Shown here in pieces: positions 55,462 to 63,889 of a stretch of DNA of 64,000 bases. Within the stretch, counting starts at the first letter, position 1. Every line of letters begins with the position of its first letter. This stretch comes from Streptomyces sp. NBC_00620 (GTDB lineage: Bacteria; Actinomycetota; Actinomycetes; Streptomycetales; Streptomycetaceae). Made by a program: the position numbers and the translations under genes. Where the stretch lies: contig NZ_JAPENY010000003.1 in the NCBI RefSeq assembly GCF_026341825.1, forward strand, positions 434,001-498,000. Direction: 5' to 3'. The notes under the pieces were generated by a model. That model was not told the DNA's origin and did no database searches. It saw only the letters and a list, made by a program, of their open reading frames with translations.

Positions 55462-56547
55462 TCAGAAGTCGAACTGGTCGATGTTCTTCACGTCGAACAC
55501 GGTCGGCTTGCCCAGGTTGATCACACCGTCCGCGCCGATGGTGAACTCACCCATGGCACCGGCCTTGAAGGTCTCGCCCTCCTTGCCGGTGATCTGCCCG
55601 GACACCAGCGCCACGGCCGTACGCGCGGCCAGCTCGCCCAGCTTCGCCGGGTCCCACAGCTCGAAGCCCTCGACCGTGCCGTTCTTGACGTACTTGCGCA
55701 TGTCGTTCGGGGTGCCGAGGCCGGTCAGCTTGACCTTGCCCTTGTACTTGGAGCCCGACAGGTACTGAGCGGCGGCCTTGATGCCGACCGTGGTCGGGGA
55801 GATGATCCCCTTCAGGTTCGGGTACTCCTGGAGCAGGCCCTGGGTCTGCTGGAAGGACTGCTGGGCGTCGTCGTTGCCGTACGCGACCTTGACCAGCTTG
55901 ATGTCCTTGTACTTGGCGTCCTTCAGCTCCTCCTTCATGAAGTCGATCCAGGTGTTCTGGTTGGTCGCGGTCTGCGCGGCGGACAGGATCGCGATCTCGC
56001 CCTTGTAGCCGATCTGCTCGGCGAGCAGCTGCACTTCGGTACGGCCCAGGTCCTCTGCGCTGGCCTGCGAGACGAACGCGTTGCGGCAGTCGGCCTTGGT
56101 GTCGGAGTCGTAGGTGACGACCTTGATGTCGTTCTTCATGGCCTGCTTGAGAGCGGTGCACAGGGCCCCGGGGTCCTGCGCGGAGACGGCCATCGCGTCG
56201 ACCTGCTGCTGGGTGAGCGTGTTGACGTAACTCACCTGGCCGCTGGTGTCGGTGGCGCTGCTCGGGCCGACCTCCTTGTAGCTGGAGCCCAGCTCCTTCA
56301 GGGCGTCCTCGCCGCCCTTGTCGGCGGAGGTGAAGTACGGGTTGTTGACCTGCTTGGGCAGGAAGCCGACGGTCAGGCCCTTCTTGGTGGCCGCGTTCGG
56401 GTCGGCCTTGCCGGCGGAGGCGGCCGACCCGGTGCTGTCGTCCTTCACGTCCTCCTTGGTGGTGCCACCGCAGGCGGTGGCGGCGAGTGCGAGCGAGCTG
56501 ACGGCGGCGAGAGCCACACAGGCACGGCCAAGGGATGACTTGCGCAT
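55462..56547 (-). CDS. rhaS: Rhamnose ABC transporter substrate-binding lipoprotein
   Basis: 361 residues. A lipoprotein signal with lipobox ATAC (C26) is followed by a class-B periplasmic sugar-binding fold: GLTVGFLPKQVNNPYFTSADKGGEDAL, then VDAMAVSAQDPGAL, VVTYDSDTKADCRNAFVSQA and GIISPTTVGIKAAAQYL. It binds L-rhamnose outside the cell and delivers it to the RhaP/RhaQ channel. ATG at 56547 after AAGGAA. A GC-rich hairpin repeat separates it from the upstream permease gene. Confidence 0.92.
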   Translation of the reverse strand: MRKSSLGRACVALAAVSSLALAATACGGTTKEDVKDDSTGSAASAGKADPNAATKKGLTVGFLPKQVNNPYFTSADKGGEDALKELGSSYKEVGPSSATDTSGQVSYVNTLTQQQVDAMAVSAQDPGALCTALKQAMKNDIKVVTYDSDTKADCRNAFVSQASAEDLGRTEVQLLAEQIGYKGEIAILSAAQTATNQNTWIDFMKEELKDAKYKDIKLVKVAYGNDDAQQSFQQTQGLLQEYPNLKGIISPTTVGIKAAAQYLSGSKYKGKVKLTGLGTPNDMRKYVKNGTVEGFELWDPAKLGELAARTAVALVSGQITGKEGETFKAGAMGEFTIGADGVINLGKPTVFDVKNIDQFDF

Positions 56548-56580
56548 GACGGGGTTCCTTATTGACGGAGGCGAGTGGAA

Positions 56581-56632
56581 GCGCCCCAAAGGGGCGCGGG
56601 GAACGGCGCGACCAGCCACAGCGGACCGGCAG
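56581..56632 (-). repeat. Intergenic GC-rich hairpin element, copy 1
   Basis: GCGCCCC-AAA-GGGGCGC, followed on the plus strand by GGGGAACGGCGCGACCAGCC. The reverse complement matches the element at 61756-61813. It sits within the transporter operon just before rhaS, where an RNA hairpin could alter mRNA stability. Confidence 0.7.
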
Positions 56633-56648
56633 CTTTCGAACAAACCTT

Positions 56649-57641
56649 CTACGTAAGCCTTTGCGCCCGGGCTACTGAGACCTGCCGAGCAACCCGGGGA
56701 CCAAGCACGGACAGCACAAGCAGCACACCGGTGACGACAATCTGCGACTGAGCGGACACGTCCTGAAGGCTCATCACGTTCTGCAACGCCCCGAGGAGAA
56801 ACACCCCGGCGATGGCGCCACCAAGCGTGCCCTTGCCTCCGTCGAAGTCGATCCCGCCGAGCAACACGGCGGCGACGACGGAGAGTTCGAGCCCCGTGGC
56901 GTTGTCAAAGCGAGCGCTGGCGTAATGCAGCGCCCAGAAGATGCCGGTGAGCGAGGCCATGAAGCCGGTGGCGACGAACAGCAGCAGTTTCTGCCGCTTG
57001 ACGCGGATCCCCGCGAACCGCGCGGCCTCCTCGTTCGCGCCGACCGCGAACGCGGACCGCCCGAACGGGGTGGCGTGCAGCACGACCACGGCGATCGCGA
57101 GCAGCACCAGGAAGGGCAGGAACGCGTACGGGATGAAGGTGTCCCCGATGCGTCCGGCCGCGAAGTCCAGGTACTGGGTGGGGAAGTCGGTCACCGCGTC
57201 CGAGCCGAGCACGATCTGTGCGATGCCCCGGTAGGCGGCGAGCGTGCCGATGGTGACGGCGAGGGACGGCAGCCCCAGCCGCGTGACCAGCAGACCGTTG
57301 ATCAGCCCGCACACCACGCCGAGGAGCAGGCAGAGCGGGATGATCGTCTCGATGGTCATGCCCTGGTTCCACAGGGCGCCCATCACCGCGCCGGACAGAC
57401 CGGCCGTGGACGCGACGGACAGGTCGATCTCGCCGGCCACCACCAGCAGCGTCATCGGCAGCGCGATCAGCGCGATGGGCAGCGTGTTGCCGATCAGGAA
57501 CGACAGGTTGAGCGCGTTGCCGAAGCCGTCGACGAACCCGAAGGAGAAGAGCAGCACGACGATGAGGAGGGCGCCGACGGCCGAATCCCACCTTTTCAAG
57601 GCGGCCCAGGGGACGGCGCGCGTGAGAGCGGAGTCAGCCAT
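56649..57641 (-). CDS. rhaQ: Rhamnose ABC transporter permease
   Basis: 330 residues, about ten hydrophobic segments, of the RbsC/BPD_transp_2 type: VVAGEIDLSVASTAGLSGAVMGALWNQG is the family signature. With the other permease it forms the membrane channel. Its start overlaps the end of the upstream permease gene by eight bases. The P/Q assignment is by order only. Confidence 0.88.
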   Translation of the reverse strand: MADSALTRAVPWAALKRWDSAVGALLIVVLLFSFGFVDGFGNALNLSFLIGNTLPIALIALPMTLLVVAGEIDLSVASTAGLSGAVMGALWNQGMTIETIIPLCLLLGVVCGLINGLLVTRLGLPSLAVTIGTLAAYRGIAQIVLGSDAVTDFPTQYLDFAAGRIGDTFIPYAFLPFLVLLAIAVVVLHATPFGRSAFAVGANEEAARFAGIRVKRQKLLLFVATGFMASLTGIFWALHYASARFDNATGLELSVVAAVLLGGIDFDGGKGTLGGAIAGVFLLGALQNVMSLQDVSAQSQIVVTGVLLVLSVLGPRVARQVSVARAQRLT

Positions 57642-58674
57642 GGCGGGCGTTCCTCTTCTTCAGGGCGGTCGCCACCCGCAGGGCGACGATCCGGTCGACC
57701 GCGATGGCGAGGATGAGCAGGATGCCGTTGATGGCGAGCACCCAGACGGAGCTGACGCCGAGGGCGGGCAGCACGCTGTTGATGGAGGTGAGGAGCAGCG
57801 CGCCGAGCGCCGCCCCGTAGACGCTGCCGGAGCCGCCGGTGAAGACGACACCGCCGACCACGACCGCGCTGACGACGGTGAGTTCGTAGCCGTTGCCCGT
57901 ACCGGAGTCGACGTTGCCGAACCGGGCGAGGTACAGCGCGCCCGCGAGTCCGGCGAGGCCTCCGCAGATGACGTACGCGGTCAGGGTCCGCTTGCGGACG
58001 GGGATGCCGGCGAGCCGCGCGGCCTCCGGGTTGGAGCCGAGCGCGTACAGCTCGCGTCCGCTGCCGAAGTGCTTGAGGTAGTACGCCGTGACCACCACGA
58101 CGACGACCGCGATCAGCGCGAGATAGGGCACCGCCGAGATGCCGCCGGATCCGAAGTCGATGAAGGAGTCCGGGAGGTTGGCGGCGGTGATCTGCCGGGA
58201 GCCGACCCAGATCGAGTCGATGCCGCGGATGATGTAGAGGGTGCCGAGGGTGACGACGAGGGCGGGCACCTGGCCGAGGCTGACGAGCAGTCCGTTGACC
58301 AGTCCGCAGCCGATCCCCAGCAGGACCGCGAGGACCAGTGCCACGACGGGGTTTCCGCCGCCCTGAAGGTAGACGCCGGCCGCGAAGGCGCTGATGCCCA
58401 GCGTCGAGCCGACCGACAGGTCGACGTTCCGCGTGATCACGACCAGCGACTGACCGGCGGCGACGAGCACCAGGATGGTCGCGTTCAGCAGCAGGTCCTT
58501 GATGCCCTGCTCGGACAGGAACTCGCTGTTGCCCAGCTGGGTGATCACGATCATCACCAGGAACACGGCCAGGATGGCGAGTTCCCGCATCTTGAACACT
58601 CGGTCCACCAGCCGGGTGCCACTCGACTTGGGCACCTCGGCGGCGGGGGCGGGGTTGGGCGCGGTCACCGTCAT
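57634..58674 (-). CDS. rhaP: Rhamnose ABC transporter permease
   Basis: 346 residues of the same RbsC type, with VVITRNVDLSVGSTLGISAFAAGVYL as signature and about ten membrane segments. The ATG at 58674 overlaps the stop of a tiny 22-codon frame (ATGA) generated by a local tandem repeat, and follows GGGAGGG. Symbol assigned by gene order. Confidence 0.88.
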   Translation of the reverse strand: MTVTAPNPAPAAEVPKSSGTRLVDRVFKMRELAILAVFLVMIVITQLGNSEFLSEQGIKDLLLNATILVLVAAGQSLVVITRNVDLSVGSTLGISAFAAGVYLQGGGNPVVALVLAVLLGIGCGLVNGLLVSLGQVPALVVTLGTLYIIRGIDSIWVGSRQITAANLPDSFIDFGSGGISAVPYLALIAVVVVVVTAYYLKHFGSGRELYALGSNPEAARLAGIPVRKRTLTAYVICGGLAGLAGALYLARFGNVDSGTGNGYELTVVSAVVVGGVVFTGGSGSVYGAALGALLLTSINSVLPALGVSSVWVLAINGILLILAIAVDRIVALRVATALKKRNARHG

Positions 58675-58752
58675 GCGGCGGCCCTCCCTGTGACGGTCGT
58701 CGTCACGCGGCGGCCCCTCCTTGCGATGGTCGTCGTCATGCGGCGGCCCTCC
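58670..58752 (-). repeat. Three tandem copies of the ribosome-binding-site/start unit
   Basis: The unit GGAGGGCCGCCGCATGAC (minus strand) occurs at 58670-58687, 58702-58720 (with GTG for ATG and one extra base) and 58735-58752, spaced 32 and 33 bp. The third copy is the end of the ATPase gene, the first is the start of the permease gene. Confidence 0.8.
58671..58739 (-). CDS. Possible 22-residue coupling ORF between ATPase and permease
   Basis: The ATG at 58739 overlaps the ATPase stop (ATGA), and the frame runs 22 codons (MTTTIARRGRR...GRAAA) to a TGA that overlaps the permease ATG. It ends in the same GRAAA as the ATPase because it arose by tandem duplication. It would carry ribosomes from one gene to the next. 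A peptide function is unlikely. Confidence 0.35.
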   Translation of the reverse strand: MTTTIARRGRRVTTTVTGRAAA

Positions 58753-60253
58753 CCGTGGCTGCGGCCATCACGGATTCCTCGGTGGCTTCGGAGCGTGGGA
58801 TCTCGGCGGAGAGCCGCCCCTCGTACATCACAAGGACGCGGTCGGCCATGCCGAGGATCTCGGGCAGGTCGGAGGAGATCATCAGGACGGCCACCCCGTC
58901 GGCGGCCAGTTCGCTGAGCAGGCGGTGCACCTCGGCCTTCGTGCCGACGTCGATGCCTCGGGTCGGCTCGTCGACGATCAGCACCTTCGGGCCGGTGGCC
59001 AGCCATTTGGCGAGGACGACCTTCTGCTGGTTGCCACCGGAGAGCGTGGACACGGCGTCGGCGATCCGGGCGTACTTCACCTGGAGCTTGACCGCCCAGT
59101 CCAGCGAGCGGCTGCGCTCGGCGCCCCGGTCCACGAGTCCGGCCTTCACCGTCGTACGCAGCCCGGTCAGGCCGATGTTGCGCTCGATGGACATGTCCAT
59201 CACCAGGCCCTGGGCGCGCCGGTCCTCGGGGACGAGCGCCAGCCCCGCGGCCATGGCCATGGAGGGCGCGCCGTTCGTCAGCGCCTTGCCGTCGACCGCC
59301 ACCTCACCCGCGTCCCACCGGTCGACGCCGAACACGGCTCGGGCGACCTCGGTGCGCCCGGCGCCGACGAGCCCGGCGAGACCGACGATCTCACCGCGCC
59401 GGACATCGAACGACACATCGGTGAAGACACCTTCGCGGGTGAGCCGCCGTACGCTCAGGGCCACCTCGCCCGCCTCGACATCCTGCTTGGGATACAGCTC
59501 GTCGAGGTCGCGGCCCACCATCCGGCGTACGAGATCGTCCTCGGTCATGCCCTCCAGCGGCTCGCTGGAGATCAGGGCGCCGTCCCTCAGGGTGGTCACC
59601 CGCTGACTGATCTGGAAGATCTCCTCCAGTCGGTGCGAGATGAACAGCACGGCCGAGCCCTGCTCGCGCAGGGTGCGGACGACGCCGAACAGGCGGGCCA
59701 CCTCGCTGCCGGTCAGGGCGGCGGTCGGCTCGTCCATGATCAGGACGCGGGCGTCGAAGGAGAGGGCCTTGGCGATCTCGACGATCTGCTGGTCGGCGAT
59801 GGACAGGCCGCGGGCGGGGCGGTCGGGGTCGAGTTCGACGCCGAGGCGCTTCATCAGGGCCAGCGTCGCCGTGTGTGTGGCCTTGTGGTCGATACGGCCG
59901 AGGGAGCGCCGGGGACGGCGGCCCATGAAGATGTTCTCGGCGATCGAGAGGTCGGGGAAGAGCGTGGGCTCCTGGTAGATCACCGCGATGCCCGCGTCCC
60001 GGGCGTCGGCGGGACCGTGGAAGACGGTGGGCTCGCCGTCGAGCAGCACCCGACCGGCGTCCGGTCGGTGCACGCCGGCGAGCGTCTTGATGAGAGTCGA
60101 CTTGCCCGCGCCGTTCTCACCGGCGAGTGCGTGCACTTCGCCGGGGAACAGTTCAAGGGACACGTCCCGCAGGGCGCGTACCGCACCGAAGGACTTGGAG
60201 ATGTCCTCAAGCGCCAGCACGGGGGCCGGACCCGCGTCGGACCGGTGGGTCAT
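58736..60253 (-). CDS. rhaT: Rhamnose ABC transporter ATP-binding protein
   Basis: 505 residues with two fused ABC domains, as in RbsA/RhaT. N-terminal domain: Walker A GENGAGKSTL (45-54), signature LSIADQQ, Walker B VLIMDEPTAAL. C-terminal domain: degenerate Walker A GLVGAGRTEV, signature LSGGNQQKV, Walker B VLIVDEPTRGIDVG. It energises rhamnose uptake. First gene of the minus-strand operon; ATG at 60253 with GAGGAG. Confidence 0.92.
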   Translation of the reverse strand: MTHRSDAGPAPVLALEDISKSFGAVRALRDVSLELFPGEVHALAGENGAGKSTLIKTLAGVHRPDAGRVLLDGEPTVFHGPADARDAGIAVIYQEPTLFPDLSIAENIFMGRRPRRSLGRIDHKATHTATLALMKRLGVELDPDRPARGLSIADQQIVEIAKALSFDARVLIMDEPTAALTGSEVARLFGVVRTLREQGSAVLFISHRLEEIFQISQRVTTLRDGALISSEPLEGMTEDDLVRRMVGRDLDELYPKQDVEAGEVALSVRRLTREGVFTDVSFDVRRGEIVGLAGLVGAGRTEVARAVFGVDRWDAGEVAVDGKALTNGAPSMAMAAGLALVPEDRRAQGLVMDMSIERNIGLTGLRTTVKAGLVDRGAERSRSLDWAVKLQVKYARIADAVSTLSGGNQQKVVLAKWLATGPKVLIVDEPTRGIDVGTKAEVHRLLSELAADGVAVLMISSDLPEILGMADRVLVMYEGRLSAEIPRSEATEESVMAAATGRAAA

Positions 60254-60296
60254 GGGGGCTCCTCAACGACGCGGGCGGAGAGGCCTCACGACGTCG

Positions 60297-60308
60297 TGAA
60301 AGGTTTCA
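60297..60308. promoter_or_regulatory. LacI-type operator ahead of the transporter operon
   Basis: TGAAAGGTTTCA is an inverted repeat with 5-bp arms. It lies downstream of the minus-strand promoter and 44 bp before rhaT, the usual place for a LacI-family repressor. Confidence 0.6.
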
Positions 60309-60322
60309 ACTAGGTTGCCGGG

Positions 60323-60352
60323 ACGTTAGACACGTAGCCCAGGTCACGTCAA
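60323..60352 (-). promoter_or_regulatory. Promoter of the rhamnose transporter operon
   Basis: On the minus strand TTGACG (60352-60347) and TAACGT (60328-60323) are 18 bp apart. The LacI-type repeat lies about 15 bp downstream. Confidence 0.5.
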
Positions 60353-60362
60353 TGGGTACGCG

Positions 60363-60375
60363 TCGAAATTTTCGA
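60363..60375. promoter_or_regulatory. Inverted repeat in the rhamnose divergent region
   Basis: TCGAAA-T-TTTCGA is a perfect 6-1-6 inverted repeat upstream of both divergent promoters. It may be a second operator or an activator site. Confidence 0.4.
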
Positions 60376-60424
60376 TAGCCAGCGGTCACAACAGGATCAC
60401 GGAGAATCCTCACCGCCGGAAGGG

Positions 60425-60453
60425 TTGACAGCCCTCCGGAGGGCTCATAGCTT
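60425..60453 (+). promoter_or_regulatory. Promoter of the rhamnose catabolic operon with palindromic spacer
   Basis: TTGACA (60425-60430) and TAGCTT (60448-60453) are 17 bp apart. The spacer is filled by a perfect 16-bp palindrome, AGCCCTCCGGAGGGCT (60430-60445), which may bind another regulator. Confidence 0.5.
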
Positions 60454-60455
60454 CG

Positions 60456-60475
60456 CGTCTGAATCGTTTCAGACG
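60456..60475. promoter_or_regulatory. LacI-type operator ahead of rhamnose isomerase
   Basis: CGTCTGAA and TTCAGACG are perfect 8-bp arms around TCGT, with the CG centre typical of LacI-family sites. It lies just downstream of the -10 box. Confidence 0.65.
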
Positions 60476-60559
60476 GACGCTGCGCAAACCGCTTTCCACA
60501 CTGCCTTCAAGACCGCCCTACGGACCGTCTTCCAGACCCGATGTCACAGGAGCACTGAA

Positions 60560-61720
60560 GTGACCGAGCTCGCCGCGGTGAAAGCCGCTCTCAAGACCCA
60601 GGCAGTAGAGACGCCGTCGTGGGCGTACGGGAACTCGGGAACGCGTTTCAAGGTGTTCGCGCAGCCCGGAGTACCGCGCAATCCGCGCGAGAAGCTGGAC
60701 GACGCGGCGAAGGTGCACGAGTTCACCGGGGCGGCGCCGACCGTCGCGCTGCACATTCCCTGGGACAAGGTCGACGACTATGCGGCGCTTGCGAAGCACG
60801 CGGAGGAGCAGGGCCTGAAGCTGGGCACGATCAACTCCAACACCTTCCAGGACGACGACTACAGGCTCGGCAGCATCTGCCACCCGGACGCGGTGGTGCG
60901 CCGCAAGGCTCTTGATCATTTGTTCGAGTGCGTCGACATCATGGACGCGACGGGTTCGAAGGACCTGAAACTGTGGTTCGCCGACGGCACCAATTACCCG
61001 GGCCAGGACGACATCCGCGAGCGCCAGGACCGTCTCGCCGAAGGCCTGGCGAAGGTCTACGAGCGGATCGGCGACGAGCAGCGGCTGCTCCTCGAGTACA
61101 AGTTGTTCGAGCCCGCCTTCTACACGACGGACGTCCCCGACTGGGGCACGGCCTACGCGCACTGCCTCAAGCTCGGCCCCAAGGCGCAGGTCGTGGTCGA
61201 CACCGGCCATCACGCGCCCGGCACCAACATCGAGTTCATCGTCGCCACGCTGCTGCGCGAGGGAAAGCTCGGCGGCTTCGACTTCAACTCGCGGTTCTAC
61301 GCCGACGACGACCTGATGGTCGGCGCCGCCGACCCCTTCCAGCTGTTCCGGATCATGTACGAGGTGATCCGCGGCGGTGGCTTCACGCCCGACATCGCCT
61401 TCATGCTCGACCAGTGCCACAACATCGAGGCGAAGATCCCGGCGATCATCCGGTCGGTGATGAACGTCCAGGAGGCCACGGCCAAGGCGCTTCTCGTCGA
61501 CCGTTCCGCGCTCGGCGAGGCCCAGCGAGCTGGGGATGTGCTGGCCGCGAACGCGGTGTTGATGGACGCGTACAACACGGACGTGCGTCCGTTGTTGGCC
61601 TCCTTGCGGGAGGAGTTGGGGCTCGACCCCGATCCTGTGGCCGCGTATGCCCGGTCCGGGTGGCAGCAGAAGATCGCCGCGGAGCGGGTGGGTGGCCAGC
61701 CGGCCGGCTGGGGGGCGTGA
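60560..61720 (+). CDS. rhaI: L-rhamnose isomerase
   Basis: 386 residues. Converts L-rhamnose to L-rhamnulose in a metal-dependent TIM barrel. Metal and substrate residues lie in EYKLFEPAFYTT, VVDTGHHAPGTNIEF and GFDFNSRFYADDDL. It is the shorter type found in actinobacteria and some rhizobia rather than the E. coli RhaA type. The GTG at 60560 is chosen because AGGAG (60548-60552) precedes it. In-frame sequence upstream to 60425 overlaps the promoter and operator. Confidence 0.93.
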   Translation: MTELAAVKAALKTQAVETPSWAYGNSGTRFKVFAQPGVPRNPREKLDDAAKVHEFTGAAPTVALHIPWDKVDDYAALAKHAEEQGLKLGTINSNTFQDDDYRLGSICHPDAVVRRKALDHLFECVDIMDATGSKDLKLWFADGTNYPGQDDIRERQDRLAEGLAKVYERIGDEQRLLLEYKLFEPAFYTTDVPDWGTAYAHCLKLGPKAQVVVDTGHHAPGTNIEFIVATLLREGKLGGFDFNSRFYADDDLMVGAADPFQLFRIMYEVIRGGGFTPDIAFMLDQCHNIEAKIPAIIRSVMNVQEATAKALLVDRSALGEAQRAGDVLAANAVLMDAYNTDVRPLLASLREELGLDPDPVAAYARSGWQQKIAAERVGGQPAGWGA

Positions 61721-61755
61721 CGTGCTGCGTTGCGTCTGCCGGGTTCCGGCGGTGG

Positions 61756-61813
61756 CAGCCTGCGGGCCCGGTTGTGGCTGGTCGCGCAGTTCCCCGCGCC
61801 CCTGGAGGGGCGC
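61756..61813 (+). repeat. Intergenic GC-rich hairpin element, copy 2
   Basis: TGTGGCTGGTCGCGCAGTTC is followed by a GCGCCCC-TGGA-GGGGCGC hairpin. It is an inverted copy of the element at 56581-56632. Here it lies between rhaI and the aldolase gene, in the transcript of the catabolic operon. Confidence 0.75.
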
Positions 61814-61849
61814 TCCCGTGCACGTATTTTTCCCTGCGAAGGACTGATC

Positions 61850-63889
61850 ATGGCAATCCATCCCCAGGCCGCTGCTCTGCTCGCCCGGTCCCGTCGACTT
61901 GGTGCGGACCCCCGCAATACCAACTACGCGGGTGGGAACACGTCCGCGAAAGGCACCGATACCGATCCCGTCACCGGTGGTGATGTCGAGTTGATGTGGG
62001 TCAAGGGGTCCGGGGGTGATCTCGGGACGCTGACCGAGGGTGGGCTCGCTGTGTTGCGGCTGGACCGGCTGCATGCGCTGAAGGGTGTCTATCCGGGGGT
62101 GGAGCGCGAGGACGAGATGGTTGCCGCCTTCGACTACTGCCTGCACGGCAAGGGTGGGGCGGCTCCCTCGATCGACACCGCGATGCACGGGCTCGTCGAC
62201 GCCGCCCATGTCGACCACCTCCACCCCGACTCCGGGATCGCGCTCGCCTGCGCGGCCGATGGGGAGAAGCTGACCGCCGAGTGCTTCGGGGACAGCGTGG
62301 TGTGGGTGCCGTGGCGCCGGCCCGGTTTTCAGCTCGGTCTGGACATCGCGGCGGTCAAGGAGGCCAATCCGCAGGCCATCGGGTGTGTTCTCGGCGGTCA
62401 CGGCATCACGGCGTGGGGCGCCACGGCCGAGGAGTGCGAGAGCAACTCGCTGCACATCATCCGCACTGCCGAGGCCTTCCTCGCCGAGCGTGGGAACGCG
62501 GAGCCCTTCGGGCCGGTGCTCGACGGGTACGGAGCCCTCGACGCATCCGAGCGCCGTGCGCGGGCCGCCGCCCTGGCCCCGTACATCAGGGCGATCGCCT
62601 CCCAGGACAAACCGCAGGTCGGCCACTTCAGCGACTCGGACGAGGTACTGGACTTCGTCTCCCGCGCCGAGCACCCGCGGCTCGCCGCCCTCGGTACCTC
62701 CTGCCCGGACCACTTTCTCCGTACGAAGGTCAGGCCGCTGGTGCTCGACCTGCCGCCGGCCGCTTCGGTCGAGGACGCGGTCGCCCGCCTCGGCGAGTTG
62801 CACGCCGAGTACCGCGAGGAGTACGCCGCCTACTACCAGCGGCACGCCCTGCCCGACTCGCCCGCGATGCGCGGCGCCGACCCGGCGATCGTGCTCGTCC
62901 CCGGCGTCGGCATGTTCAGCTTCGGCAAGGACAAGCAGACGGCGCGCGTGGCCGGCGAGTTCTACGTCAACGCGATCAACGTGATGCGCGGTGCGGAGGC
63001 CGTGTCGACGTACGCGCCGATCGAGGAGTCGGAGAAGTTCCGCATCGAGTACTGGGCCCTGGAAGAGGCCAAGCTCCAGCGGATGCCGAAGCCCAAGCCG
63101 CTGGCGACGCGGGTTGCGCTGGTGACCGGTGCCGGCAGCGGGATCGGCAAGGCGATCGCCCAAAGGCTGGTGGCCGAGGGGGCGTGCGTGGTGGTCGCGG
63201 ACCTCAACGCGGAGAATGCGGCCGACGTCGCGTCGGCGCTGGGCGGTCCCGACAAGGCCGTCGCCGTGACCGTCGACGTGACCTCCGAGGAGCAGATCGC
63301 CGCGGCCTTCGACTCGGCGGTACTCGCCTTCGGCGGAGTCGACCTCGTCGTCAACAACGCCGGTATCTCCATCTCCAAGCCGCTCCTGGAGACCACTGCG
63401 AAGGACTGGGACCTCCAGCACGACATCATGGCCCGCGGCTCCTTCCTCGTCTCGCGCGAGGCGGCCCGGGTGATGAGCAGGCAGGGCCTGGGCGGCGACA
63501 TCATCTACATCGCCTCCAAGAACGCGGTCTTCGCGGGTCCCAACAACATCGCGTACTCCGCGACCAAGGCCGACCAGGCCCATCAAGTACGGCTGCTGGC
63601 TGCCGAGTTGGGTGAGCACGGGATCCGGGTCAACGGGGTCAACCCGGACGGTGTCGTGCGCGGTTCCGGAATCTTCGCGGGCGGCTGGGGCGCCCAGCGC
63701 GCGGCGACGTACGGCATCGAAGAGGAGAAGCTCGGCGAGTTCTACGCCCAGCGGACGATCCTCAAGCGCGAGGTGCTCCCGGAGCATGTCGCGAACGCGG
63801 TCTTCGCCCTGACCGGTGGGGACCTGACGCACACCACGGGGCTGCACATCCCGGTCGACGCCGGCGTCGCCGCCGCCTTCCTGCGATGA
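61850..63889 (+). CDS. Bifunctional rhamnulose-1-phosphate aldolase/short-chain alcohol dehydrogenase
   Basis: 679 residues. The N-terminal class II aldolase/adducin domain (about 1-410) has the zinc ligands HVDHLHPD and GGHGI and cleaves rhamnulose 1-phosphate to DHAP and L-lactaldehyde. The C-terminal SDR domain (about 420-679) has TGAGSGIG, NNAGIS and an intact Y-S-A-T-K and probably oxidises lactaldehyde to lactate, as in RhaEW fusions. The ATG at 61850 follows GAAGGA. It is followed by rhamnulokinase with an ATGA overlap. Confidence 0.92.
   Translation: MAIHPQAAALLARSRRLGADPRNTNYAGGNTSAKGTDTDPVTGGDVELMWVKGSGGDLGTLTEGGLAVLRLDRLHALKGVYPGVEREDEMVAAFDYCLHGKGGAAPSIDTAMHGLVDAAHVDHLHPDSGIALACAADGEKLTAECFGDSVVWVPWRRPGFQLGLDIAAVKEANPQAIGCVLGGHGITAWGATAEECESNSLHIIRTAEAFLAERGNAEPFGPVLDGYGALDASERRARAAALAPYIRAIASQDKPQVGHFSDSDEVLDFVSRAEHPRLAALGTSCPDHFLRTKVRPLVLDLPPAASVEDAVARLGELHAEYREEYAAYYQRHALPDSPAMRGADPAIVLVPGVGMFSFGKDKQTARVAGEFYVNAINVMRGAEAVSTYAPIEESEKFRIEYWALEEAKLQRMPKPKPLATRVALVTGAGSGIGKAIAQRLVAEGACVVVADLNAENAADVASALGGPDKAVAVTVDVTSEEQIAAAFDSAVLAFGGVDLVVNNAGISISKPLLETTAKDWDLQHDIMARGSFLVSREAARVMSRQGLGGDIIYIASKNAVFAGPNNIAYSATKADQAHQVRLLAAELGEHGIRVNGVNPDGVVRGSGIFAGGWGAQRAATYGIEEEKLGEFYAQRTILKREVLPEHVANAVFALTGGDLTHTTGLHIPVDAGVAAAFLR

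Noticed and set aside
60518..63847. An antisense open frame of 1109 codons opposite rhaI and the aldolase gene
   Set aside because: It is a product of GC-rich codon bias. The plus strand carries rhamnose enzymes with intact active sites, and the antisense product has no recognisable domain.
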